From NCBI GenBank assembly GCA_040182905.1, contig JARQWU010000024.1, positions 1-64,000 on the forward strand: a stretch of DNA of 64,000 bases. Reading direction: 5' to 3'. The stretch's first letter is position 1, and each line of letters begins with the position of its first letter. This stretch comes from Barthelona sp. PAP020 (Eukaryota; Metamonada: BaSk clade). Position numbers and translations under genes: made by a program. The notes under the pieces are model-generated. The model was not told where the DNA came from and searched no databases. It saw only the letters and a list, made by a program, of their open reading frames with translations. This document shows positions 1 to 12,100 of the stretch, one piece after another.

Positions 1-1
1 G

Positions 2-121
2 AAAGCTCCCAGTGAAATATTAAACAATTGGGGAGATCAAATTGAAGTTACAGTTGATTTATTAGGTAAAGCTTGTCATTTTATCAATGTAGAAAAAGCT
101 AGAACCAAAAGTAATCAATAA
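2..121 (+). CDS. 3' end of an unidentified gene (partial)
   Basis: The second reading frame is open from the left edge of the window to a TAA at 119-121 and encodes 39 residues ending in KARTKSNQ. The composition (mixed hydrophobic and charged, e.g. IEVTVDLLGKACHFINVEKA) looks like real protein rather than AT-rich noise, and the next gene starts about 190 bp downstream on the same strand. The fragment is too short to assign a family and no motif is recognisable. It could also be chance, because only 120 bases are visible. Confidence 0.45.
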   Translation, partial: KAPSEILNNWGDQIEVTVDLLGKACHFINVEKARTKSNQ

Positions 122-314
122 TATTAAAAAAGTTAAGTAAATTGTGAGTATGATTTGTTATTTGTTGTGTTATTGAGGAATTTTTTGAAAAAATTCCTGC
201 ATAATTTAATCATATTTTTCAAAGGTTTATTATTAGATTACAAATACATATTTGACACAATTCGTGACACAACAATCTCTTTCAAATTTAATTTATTTTT
301 TTTTTTTCTCTCGA

Positions 315-2297
315 ATGGCATTAGAATTAGAACATATTATTGGAAATTGTGCTTCTATTTTCCCCAATTCATTAAGAATTTTAAATAGATATGGACCTGT
401 TCATTATCTTGTACCAGTTGGAAATTACATTATTCTTTCAAACATTGATGATATGCATGACCAGCAAATACTGCCTTCTTCAAAATTATCTCATGATATT
501 TCATGTTTGGATGTGAGTAGTGATGAACGTTTCCTTGTATGTGGTACTATTTCACATGATTATCCAAGATCTGGAAATAGCAATGTTTATTTAATTGATG
601 TTCAAACGAAAAAACTTGTTCAACATTTATGCACGTGTGAAAAGTCAGTAAAAGCTGTTTCTTTTTCATTTGATCGTAGATTTGTTGGAATATCCACTTC
701 TGACAATCGTTTTATTGTATTAGAAATAGATTATAGTGATAACTCTTCAAGAGTTATTGGTACTGTACAATCTCGTGAAGCTATTGAATTGATTCAATGG
801 GTTTATTCTGATGATAATCGTTTTGATGCTTCTCAATCTGTTTGGACCATTATCAATGGTGTTCCCACCAAAATTGAATTGATTTATTCACGCTCATTAT
901 TATCACATGAGTTAGTTGTTAAGCCCTCACAATTAGCCTCATCTGGCATTCATCGCCAATATATATCTGGTGTTGTTGATGGAAATGGTAATTTATACTC
1001 TGGTACTGCTTCTGGAGATGTTATTGTTATTACTTATGATGGTGTTTTCCGTGGTATAATCCCAGTTAGCATTTTAGGAATCAATAGTTTGTTCTTATTG
1101 CCAAATTCTCTATTGGTTGCTTTAGCAACTGATCACATATTTGTTATTGATTTAACTGTGCATGATTTTCCCAAGACTTTATCTATTGACTTGGAAATGG
1201 ATTGTCTATGTATGGCTAAATACTCAGAAGGAGCAATTGTTTCTTCAAAGTTTGGTCACATTCTCATTGTTAATTTCTCTTCAAAATCATTTGCCATTCA
1301 TTCTAATGCCTTTAATTCTGATGTTTTAGATGTTTCAACAAGTTCTTCATTTTCCTCTTCATTTACCACTGTTGAAGCTGGTGGATTAACTAAAATTTGG
1401 AGCTTGGAAGATTACAGTATTGGTGCAGTCTCTCGTCCTTTACATGATGCTGTAATGGTTGCAGCAAAACCCATGAGTGTTGCAATGGGGACCGAACATG
1501 TTGTTACTGGATGGTCTGCTGGATCTGTAAATATTCTAAAAGTTGAGTCCCAACATTTACAACCTGGTAAAAGATTAAAAATTCAACATATTGACCCAAC
1601 GTATGTATTACGTCATTCGAATTCTGATGTTGTATGTTGTGCCATAAGTGAGGATCAAAAGATTTTTGCCACAGCTGACAAGGAAGGATTTGTATCAGTT
1701 TGGAATCTTCTGTCAGGTCAATCATATGGTGTATTGAAGGCACATAATAAGAAAGTTACAGGTTTAAAAGTGCATACCATAAGTGAGCGTGTTATTAACG
1801 CTTCTTCAAATCCTTTTGTTTCTTCCAATGAAACTGTTCAAAAGGACAGTTCAATTTTCTATCATGTTGTTCATTCTGTTGGACAAGATGGCACTCTTTC
1901 ATCTTGGTTTGCAACAAAAGATCAACAACCTTTGATAAATCTTGGACATTCCACACCATTTTCATCGTTAGATGTGTTTTCTGATGATCAAGTAATTTCT
2001 GGTGATGAAACTGGACATATTATCTTTTGGGATATTAAGTATCGTCGTGGTGATCCTTGTTTAAAAATTTGTGATGAAGCATTAACTTGTGTAAAATTGA
2101 GTCCAAATAAACAATTTTTGGCCATGGGTGATAGGTCTGGATGTTTGTATATTTTGAAATTGGAAGATAATTCGTTAATTGCTAAAGTTGAAGCTCATAA
2201 AAAAGAAATTCGTTCTATATCTTGGACAATTGATGGTAGACAATTAATTTCGTCTGCAGAAGAAGGGGCTATTTTCATTTGGAATTGCTTTTTTTAA
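315..2297 (+). CDS. WD40 repeat protein, CFAP52/WDR16-like ciliary protein
   Basis: This gene encodes 660 residues of WD40-type repeats. CFAP52 (WDR16) is a two-propeller protein of about 620 residues that sits inside the B-tubule of ciliary doublets. The N-terminus (MALELEHIIG...) resembles the LELDAVIGF start of that family. The first repeat (ISCLDVSSDERFLVCGT, then a strand ending VYLIDVQTKKLV) and the later repeats (VVCCAISEDQKIFATADKEG, TGLKVH, ISWTIDGRQLISSAEEGAIFIW) keep the expected order of the two propellers. I chose the ATG at 315 because upstream in-frame codons are poly-T-encoded Phe and lack an ATG. The start context is TCTCGAATGG. Divergence is high, so a different WD40 family remains possible, but length and propeller layout favour CFAP52. 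Confidence 0.6.
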   Translation: MALELEHIIGNCASIFPNSLRILNRYGPVHYLVPVGNYIILSNIDDMHDQQILPSSKLSHDISCLDVSSDERFLVCGTISHDYPRSGNSNVYLIDVQTKKLVQHLCTCEKSVKAVSFSFDRRFVGISTSDNRFIVLEIDYSDNSSRVIGTVQSREAIELIQWVYSDDNRFDASQSVWTIINGVPTKIELIYSRSLLSHELVVKPSQLASSGIHRQYISGVVDGNGNLYSGTASGDVIVITYDGVFRGIIPVSILGINSLFLLPNSLLVALATDHIFVIDLTVHDFPKTLSIDLEMDCLCMAKYSEGAIVSSKFGHILIVNFSSKSFAIHSNAFNSDVLDVSTSSSFSSSFTTVEAGGLTKIWSLEDYSIGAVSRPLHDAVMVAAKPMSVAMGTEHVVTGWSAGSVNILKVESQHLQPGKRLKIQHIDPTYVLRHSNSDVVCCAISEDQKIFATADKEGFVSVWNLLSGQSYGVLKAHNKKVTGLKVHTISERVINASSNPFVSSNETVQKDSSIFYHVVHSVGQDGTLSSWFATKDQQPLINLGHSTPFSSLDVFSDDQVISGDETGHIIFWDIKYRRGDPCLKICDEALTCVKLSPNKQFLAMGDRSGCLYILKLEDNSLIAKVEAHKKEIRSISWTIDGRQLISSAEEGAIFIWNCFF

Positions 2298-3139
2298 GAT
2301 TAACTATTTTTTCTTTGTTTTTCAAAGTTTGACTGGTTTTTCCCCTTTTTTTTGTATATCGTGTGGCACTCATGATTGCTTATTGAGATGTTAACATGTG
2401 TTTAGTGATAAATTTGTTGTTATTTTTTTTTTTTTTTTTGTTTTTTTATAAAGGATCATTTGCCTTGCGTTATTCAACAGTAGAACTAATTGGTTATTTA
2501 CAACAACTTTTCTTCAATGTTGATTTGCAATTCATTGAGAGTTTAACTACTTGGTCCAGTTGTAAACCACCTACGTTTATTCATAGGCAAAGTTGAAAAA
2601 CTCATTCAAGAAATTTTTCAGCAAAAAAGAAAAGAGTGGCCGAAATCCAATCTTGATGATCCAGTGTGAGAATTGTAAAAAAAATTTCTCAACCCTATTG
2701 CCCTTTGTATTTTATTGAATTTCTTCTTTAGAATGTGTTTCTTTGAAAAGAAACTTCTTCACAAAAGAAGACCATTGAACCAATTAACATTTGTAGAGTA
2801 GCTCTTTTGACCCAATTATCTCTGAACAGTAAAAAAAAAAAAAAGGAAGAACGATTCAGTAATGTTTATGATGATTTGAGTTTAATCAATTTCTGCCAAT
2901 TCAAAAAATATTATCAACAAGGAAAGACCGTAGATTTTCGGACAATGACAACATTAGACAATGTACTGATCTATTGTAGGGGGTAAATTGACCTTTCGTG
3001 CAGACCAGCTGCACCTCCACATTTATATTCCAAAAATTCAGACTTTTGTTATTGGAAAAGAACTGAGGAGTCTTCCTTGTTCAACAAATACAAAAAAAAA
3101 AAATTTCAATTTTTTTTTACAATTTTTCAACAAATATAA
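2298..3139. other. 842 bp gene-poor gap between convergent genes
   Basis: This gap lies between the stops of the convergent WD40 and HECT genes. It contains a long T tract around 2423-2440, A tracts near 2830 and 3090, and a short imperfect inverted stretch around 2750-2770. The only ORFs are under 75 codons with poly-Phe or poly-Lys composition, and I see no tRNA or snRNA signature. A weak box C/D-like pattern (ATGATGA at about 2869, CTGA at about 2966) lacks a recognisable guide. Confidence 0.5.
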
Positions 3140-6100
3140 TCAGTCATTGTCAATGTTAATGCAAGTAATAGCTACAAGCAACTTCTCTCTTAAAATTTCC
3201 TTTGAAGAATAAGATGGTAAATTTAATCTGAAATAACAAGTACCAGCAGTGGGTAATCTGTTACCAGAACCACTCATAGACAAATGGAATTTGCTGGGGC
3301 AAGGTTTGGGAAGTCTGGATCTTCCCCAAACGAATCTCAAGAATTGAGCTCTAATCTCAGGATTGGCTTCCTTCAATACTTCCTTCAACCAAGTAACACA
3401 TTTGTCGGATGGAATACCATCACCAACAGTATCAAAGAGGTAGTCAACTTCATAATCGTTGCTACCACTAACCAAATACATCAAATCATTTTCACAAAGA
3501 TTGTTCAAGTGCTTGGCAGGAATGACATAATTGAACCCTTTTCTAACTTCATTTATGACTGATATCCATTGTTTGGGATATAATTCCAACAACATTGCAG
3601 CATAAACATCCTTGTTATCCCAAGAAAGTTTAATGCTTGAACCATTGGGAATTAAGTCGACTTCATTACCACTGATGTCAATGAAGGACATTGCTTGGTG
3701 TTGGATGAATGTATCGAAATTATCTTCTTTTAATTCAACTCCATTTGTATCATAACCCTTCAAAATTAAACTGACACGTTCATATAAACCATCATCCAAA
3801 AGTCTCAAATGCCTCAATTCAAAAGGAATATCCAATATCATTGAATAAAAGACACTTGACACAGGGAAATTAACGGGATGATTTCCACAAATCAATCCTC
3901 CCAACAACAAACCAAATGTGTACCAATCCACGTTTGATTGAACGATGGGATAAGGCATCATTGCATCACGATCAACACCATGATTACCAACATTGTTAGG
4001 AGTGGCAATAAACATAATACCATTTTCTCTCACTTGATCAAAGAGATGAGATAAAAGTTCGTTATAAGGTCCACCAGCATCAATGGAATGTTCTCCCTTG
4101 AAATTAGCTTTGAACATACGATTTCTGTTTCTCCAACAATCAATACTCATGTTGCTGCTGGCCTTACATAATTGATCAAAAATAGGCTCTGGTTCTTTAC
4201 CGTTCTCATGAATTCTGTTGAAATTAATGTCATGTACACCAGAGTTTGTCAATAAATTTTCAATTTGATCCTTAAATTGTTTGACTCTGATTTCAGCTGG
4301 AATTAAATTTCTCAATACTGTGTCAACTCTGAAGATATTTCTCAAAGATGCATCTTTTTCAGAAATCTTGGAAATAAAATTGAATATAAGGGGAAGAGAA
4401 GATCCAATTACCGTAGTAAATTGAATCAGATAATGTGCTTGTTGAACCGATAAGTCACATTGGTTGAATAATTCTTGATCAATGTTCAATTGTTTGTACA
4501 GAATATCAATGTTGTTACCCGTTAAAGTGCACTTGTCATAAGTAGGTAAATCATTTTTGTTGAACAAACCAATACGATAAGCATCAATTGCATCAATATT
4601 GTTTAAGATTCTCATAAACAAGTTTTGGAAGAAAGTATCACACATCAAACGATCAACATTTCGTTCAAAGAGCAAGAATTCATCATCGGTCATAAGGTTA
4701 TGAGTGATAGGCATTGGTTTTCCAAAAGGAATTAAGAGTGCTCTGACACCCCAATTGTTGCTCGAATTCATCCTCAAAGTCATTCGTTGACGATTGGTTT
4801 CAATTCGATAAATTTGGGAACAATCAGAAATTGTCTGATTTTTATAGCCTTCAACGGTAATGGTATGGTTAACAGATTCAGGATCAAACACCATAAAGTA
4901 TCCAAGTTCATTATTGGCAGGAATAGTCAAAACATATTCGTATGATCTGGCAGGATGATGTGTTTCAAATGGAATGGCTTGACCCAAATGAGAATGCTGA
5001 GGTGAGAAAATTGAATACAAGAACTCCCTTCTGAAATGTTTATTCTTAGCAAACGATTGAATTTCCATCAAGTGTCCATAATTGAATAAAGACAATGTGT
5101 TGAACAAAGTTTCATATTCATCAGCAACATGTAACGATTTGATGGAAGAATTGATCAAACTCAAGATCGATAATTCTTCAATGATAGGTTTGGAATTGGT
5201 ACTACGTGAATCAGACATCATATTATCAAGTTTTTGTTTGATGAACATCGGTAACTTATCAGTTGAACTCATACCCCAATTAAGGTTGGGGAATTGTTCC
5301 AATGCAACCAATTTCAACAACAATAATTTTGTTTCTTCACACAGTGTACTCAGTTCCTTTTCCAAACTAGTGTCATGTTGATTAACCCAAACATAATCAA
5401 TGAACAATTGGAAATAATAATTGAGGATATTTGAACATTCAATCACCTTGTTGCTTGTGAAATTGCTCAACTGTTCCTTCAAATCTTTCAATAACATCTT
5501 AATAACGTGAACAGAGAAAGGTAATTCGTATTTCACCAAATTTGCTTTAGGTTTAATGGTGAATCCAAATCCATATATCTTGTTGGTTTCATTATGTTCC
5601 CAAGTATATTTAAATTCGTTACATCTGATAATAAAGGGAGTTTTATCAAGACTACTATGTTCTCCAGTGAATTCTTTAATCTTGTGATTCTTATTGTCAT
5701 AGAATGTCAATTTAGCATTCTTTAAGTTAGTCTTATGATCCAAAGTGATTTCATATTCATCAACTTTAGAAATGAAGAAGCTAACAGGTTCTGATTCAAC
5801 ATCACTTGTGGGTAAAGGATGTTGTGATTCAATAAAGGAATCATTCAAACTGAAGAAATATTGTGAGAAATCAAAGATTGCACTTGTCAGCTCATCATTA
5901 GTTTCATCTAAAATTAAGTTATCAAAAATATGAACAATGACTGGTTGTAACATTCTTAAGTTTCTTAATTCATATTGACTTTCATCATTCATCAAATTAT
6001 TAGTAAACTCTAAGACTCCACTAATGTTATCATAACTTGCATTGATAATCTGATTCATCAATTTCTTAACCAAGGCAGAAGGATTAGGTAATCCTTGACT

Positions 6101-9100
6101 TTTACTCAATGAATTAACATCAGTTACACTGATAGCAAAATTACATAAATTGCGAATAATTAAATCTCTAAGATACATTTGCTGATATAAAGTATTAAAT
6201 AATATCATCTGATCAAAATAATTGATGAATAATAAAGTACCATTCTTATCATCATAATTAGAAATGTTTTGACCACTCAACAACGTGAAATCTAAGATTT
6301 CAGGAGATTTGACGCATAAAGCAAGATTATTCTTTAAATTGAACTTATAAGCACTTTGATCTTTCTTCTTATCAAACTTAACTTGATCAGTATTGGCTTC
6401 ACTATGAATTTGAATCTTATTCCATTCATTTTCATCCTTGAAATCAACATCAAGAATCTGTTCAAAGCGACAATATTCACCATTAAATTGATAAACTTCA
6501 TTAACATTGGTTTTTCTATTCATTAAAATAACAACTGGGATTTTCATTTCTTTAGTCTTGTTATAGATACCAAAGCAATTAATTATGTCCGTCTCAGAAG
6601 ATTCCATAAATTGAGTACGATTTAGTTCATCCTTTACTTTCAATTCACCAACTTCATACACAAATTCTAATTTCTTAGACTTCTTATTATATTTAATGTA
6701 GTCGTTTGATTGGAATCCTTTCAATAAATCACTTGTGGTATCCAAGAATTGCAACCAATTTGATGAAGCTGATTTTTTATCAACATAACATTTGTAAGTA
6801 ACTTCTCTAATGGTATTATCTCGACGACCAGTAGTCATTGCCAAAGAATTGAATAAATATGATAAATTTTTGATTTGTGATGAAGTATAACCACTAATAA
6901 ATGAAGGGAAGATAGGTAAACCATTTTCATCTTCATCTTTATTTAAGAATGGTTCAATTTCACCAGGTAACATCTTAAACATATTCAAAATAGTACTTAT
7001 GGGTAAAACCTTTTGGAAATCTTTTAAATCATTCTTATCAAATGTATTTACCAATAATCCTAAAGCATTAACTCTTGTTTTTACTAAACCTTCATACATT
7101 TGAATAACATTAGGAATATGGAATAATTTCTTTGTTGCTAAACTCTTTTTAGAACGATCCAAAGCTTGATCATAATCCCAACCTCTTCTTAAAATAAATA
7201 ATTGGTTAAATATTTCACTAATCAAAGGATAATCATCAAATGTAGAAATTTTTGGAATATCATTGTTCCATGTCACATTCAAAATATCTTTTTTATTAAT
7301 TTCAATGAATCCTCTCAATTCATGGAAAACAGTACATCCATCACACTTAAAATCACTATTTACCAATAAACCATCCAATTCTCTTGAATCAACATCATTA
7401 TTAGCTTTGAAATTGAAATGAACATGATCTCCAATGCAATAATCAATAGAATCAAAGCCTAATATATTAAATATAGAAGAAAGCTTATTTAAAGGTAATA
7501 ATGACACTTGAATACCATAATCAATGATTTGAGTACGTTTGTTATCAGGATCTTTGATAAATTTCATAAATTTATCATATGCAGTAAAATTAAAATCAGT
7601 AATAAATTCTGTAAATGTTTCATTAATTAAATTTTGAATGACTTTTTCCCATAAATTATTTTTATGCAAATTATCATTGATTTGTGCATTTGGCATGGTG
7701 AATTCTAATTGTTTCAATGCTTTTTGTTTCTTTTTGTATTCAACTGATTCAAAAGTCAATAAATATCTTAACAAAATTTGACTGTAATGTTGAACATTCT
7801 TACTATGAATGTAATTGACTGTTTCATTAAACTCCAACTTATTGTCTTTAAAGATGTTAGGCACAACAGCTCTAAATTTAAATAATTTCTCAAAATTATT
7901 AAATTTGCTGAAAGGTTTGGGATTTTCTCTGGAAATATTGTTACTGCAACTTAAACCAAACAATATATAAACAACATCTTTGATAAAATTGCTATCATTT
8001 TCTTTAATCACAGTTGAAATAGTCTTAAAACATTTCAATAATAACCTATATGATGAATATTGCATTGCTGCTGAACCATATGTCAAGAAAATAATCAATC
8101 CCGAAATTAATAAAGAAGGATTCATCAATTGTAAAGGATCAATGGTTAAAAAGTTCATAGCGTCTAATAAAATAATGACTTCTTCAAAATGTTCAATAAA
8201 CATAGGTAAAGCACTGACAGTTTCATTTTCAATCAATTCCCTAAAATGTTCAACATATAATGTGTTACTATTTTCATCATTCATGTTGATATCATCACAG
8301 ATAGAAAAGGATGGAACATCTAATTCATCATTATCTTCGATGCTAATCTCTTTATTACTGTCGAATAATTCATATAACATCTTTCCTAAAGGAGTCACTT
8401 TATTTTTATTCAAAATTGTTTCAATATTTTGCAATAATTTATCTTGCATCATACTCTTAGCAAAAGAAGCCAAGGTTTTTAATCCATTAGCAAGTACAAC
8501 TCTAGACATAGAAACAAAAGGCAATCTTAAATTTTCAGGGATATGTTGAGGATCCATATCTCTGATAATATTTTGATACAAAGTCATCAAATTTTCGGCA
8601 GAATTGGCAACAATGAAATATGGAATAAAATGTAACACGCTTTCATCATCCTTATCATCAAAATTCAAATTTTTTGTGATGATGAAACTGAACAATTCAT
8701 CATGAGAATCTGAAAGTGGTAAATTAATTTCAAACAATGAAATCAAACTTTCTTCATTCCAAAAATTCTTGTTGTCATTAAATCTAGTGATATTATTGAT
8801 ATTCACTATTTTAACATTTGTATTTAGAATGGATCTTAAAATATTACTGAAAGATAATCCACAACAATCATTATTATCCCAATTCTTAACATAATCACAA
8901 TAATCAGCAAAAATGCTATTAATTGCTCCAATTCTTGAAGCTCCACTCTCAATATAATTTTGGAAAATATGTATTTCAGATTCAGTCAACATCTTCAACA
9001 AATATTTGTTCAAAAACCTTTGTTTTAAAATAATTTCATCAATAACTAAATCATTATCAACACTAACAAGTTCTGCTTTGATTGAATTAGCATTTAATGT

Positions 9101-12100
9101 AGGACTTGGTGGACATAAAGCTGTCATACCAATTGTATTAGCTTTTAAAGGCATCTTTTTAAATTTCAAAGCAAAAGTCAATTTTTTTAATAGCAATTGA
9201 CTCAATTTTGGATAAATAATTCTATTTGTTCCATCAATATTATGTTTTGAACGATATTCATCATTCATATGACGTCTTAAACCTTCAATACCAACAGAGA
9301 TTTCATTAAATAAACGTTTTAACGTTTCAATAATTACATTTAAAATTGGATCATTAGTTTGACTATCATTTGATAAACAATCTACAACAGTAAATAAATC
9401 TCCAGCATTATGACATAAATGATATAACACCAAAATAACTAATGATAATTTTCCAATCAAGATTGGAATTCTTGCTGAAGGTTGAGTTCCTGGTCCAATT
9501 TCTGCTGCTAATTTTTCAATCAATTTAGTGATTACTGAATTTTGAGGTATTTCATACTTGAAAATTTTCCCTTTGAAATTTTCAACCAAATATTCAACAA
9601 ATTCATAAATCTCCATTAAAACAGGGGATAAATTATGTTCACTATCAACAGACTTTTCATCTCTTAGAGAATCAAACATTCCTGATTCAATAAATACATT
9701 GATGAAACTATTTCCTTGATTATTTTGAATATTCTTCACAATTAAGGCTTCACTATATTGCATAGATAAAATAAATCCAAAGAATTGACTGTAGACTTTC
9801 AAACAATAGTCAATTAAAGGGTTTTCATTATGATCAGATTCAATCAAATCAAAGATAATTTTGCTCATCTTTGAGGCAATTGAACGGCATAAACTTTCAT
9901 TACCATTAAATAAATCAGCTTTAATCAGGATTAAATTTAACAAAATTTTTGGCAATTGGAAAATAATGAAACTCTTTTCAAATCTTTCAATGTCATATAT
10001 ATGTGATACGTTAGCCATAGTTCTTTCAAGAATATGATCTATTTCCTTCAATAAGCACGTAACAATGACTTTGCTAGATGTTTCTTCAAAATTCTTATCT
10101 AAATAAACAAGAATATAGTCAATCAACATCAAATATTTCTCAAATAACATTAAAGTTAAAGGATTCTCATGATTAAGGATATCAGTAAAAGTTTCAAAAT
10201 TACGATTCATGAATATTTCAACATAATTCGGTATGTTTTCGGTAAATATTTCAAAAACATGGTAAAAATATTCAAGTTCAGTTGATTTTAATTCTTTTTT
10301 ACAAAATATGTCAATCAAATCAATGAAAATATCTTTTGATGTGAAATCCATCAGAGCAAAATAGTGAAAAGCAATTTTTTGTAAATTTCCTAAAATAAAT
10401 GAAATATCTAATCCAAATTCATCATTGTTAATCATATTCATCCTATTTAAATGTTCAATTATAAACTTTGTTAAACTTTGATAAAAAGTTTCAATCTTTT
10501 CAACTTCAACAATTTTTCTCAAATCAACTCCAATATAACTCAATTGTTGTATATTATTGTATAATATGTATAAACTGTGATGATAGATCTCAAAATATTT
10601 GTGTACATTGAATAAAGTTTTTTCAGTAGTATCATTTTGGTATTCTCTTAAAGATTCTTCAAACCAAGTATATGATACATCAGCTAAATGGAACAAATCA
10701 TAAAATACATCAAATGAAAAAATAACAGTATCTTTCACTTGATCAAAACTAGCAAGAATTCTAGAATAATGGGAATAATTACTGATATGACCAATATATT
10801 CAGCACTTCTAAAAAAACATCTGATGAAATCATTGTTTGTGATGTCTTCATGAATAACATTTCCATCAGCATCTTTTTTTATTTTTTTTGGAATATTGTA
10901 GGTGTCCATAATAACTCTTTTATTTAAAGAAATATGTTTTCCATAATGTAACGAATTCATCTTAATCGTAATTGTCTTATACTCAACTTCCTCCTTATTT
11001 TCTTGTTGAATAGGATAAAGGTAAACTAAATCACCATTAACAGGGTCTAAATATCCATTTACGGCACCAAGTTCATTCAATCTATTCTTTACATTGTTAA
11101 ATTCCCTCTTAATTTCTTCTGAAGAATTATCTTTTGAACTGGTAGAATCCCAATGAATACACCATTTTTTTGTTTCACTATTCAAATAGATATTCATGAT
11201 TTGATCCCTTCCATGAAAGATTACAATAGAAGAAAACTCAGAATTCTTCTCCATTCTGAATGAATCAACGGAATTTGATTTTTTAATCACTTTATTCTTG
11301 CAAATATCATATGCTCCCATCATATGTCCCATTCCACTGTTGTGAAGGAAAATAATCGAGTCATCAGATGTAATGTGAGTGACTTCTTTGAAGAAATTAC
11401 CCCTTCCAATTTTAAATGGCTTGAAAGTCTCTTCATTTCCAGTTTCCAAATCATGGTACGTAAACACCATTTTACCAACATCTTTACTCCTATTCAAAAA
11501 CACCAAACCGTTTCTGAAGCCACATACATGTGTGCCAGTTTTAATATTCATGAAATTATTGAAGCCTTTATCATTGACTTCATAAAGCTTCTTTTCTTTA
11601 TCCTTTTCTCCTCCAACAACACGATAACTGAATAATCTATTGTTTGCCTTGAAAAAAATGAATTTAGTCAAATCTTTTGGCATATTGACATTGAAAGTTC
11701 CCACTTTATTTTCATAAATACCTTGTAATGGACAAAAAGTGTAATTTTTCATTGGATAATCTCCAATATTTATCTCTTCATGAATTTTAACATATTGTAA
11801 CATGAAAAAATCAACTCTAGCTGAAATTACAACATTAGGGTATATCTCACGAATCTTTAATAATATATCAATAGTTAAGTTAAGTAAATTTGGACTTTTG
11901 CATCTGATCATTTCTTCACCAACGGAAATTACAATTTGATACAATACATCTGCTCTCCAATTCTTAATGCTTAATTCTTCATCATTGCTTTCAACAATAC
12001 TTTTTAAATTGTTTAAAGTCTTAAACTTTACTTTTTCATCATATTTCATCAGCATTTTGGAAGAAATTAAATATAATGCGCTTGTTAATCCATAAAATTC

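Noticed and set aside
2396-2596. 66-codon plus-strand ORF after the WD40 gene
   Set aside because: Its first third is encoded by a poly-T run, there is no recognisable family, and composition matches non-coding background.
2868-2970. Possible box C/D RNA (ATGATGA ... CTGA)
   Set aside because: The guide before CTGA matches no rRNA sequence I know, no D'/C' pair exists, and the terminal stem needs two wobbles. The boxes are short enough to occur by chance.
7980-8549. 189-codon plus-strand ORF inside the HECT gene
   Set aside because: It lies antisense to a continuous conserved 3120-residue ORF, and its Ser/Ile/Asn-rich product is typical of an antisense shadow.
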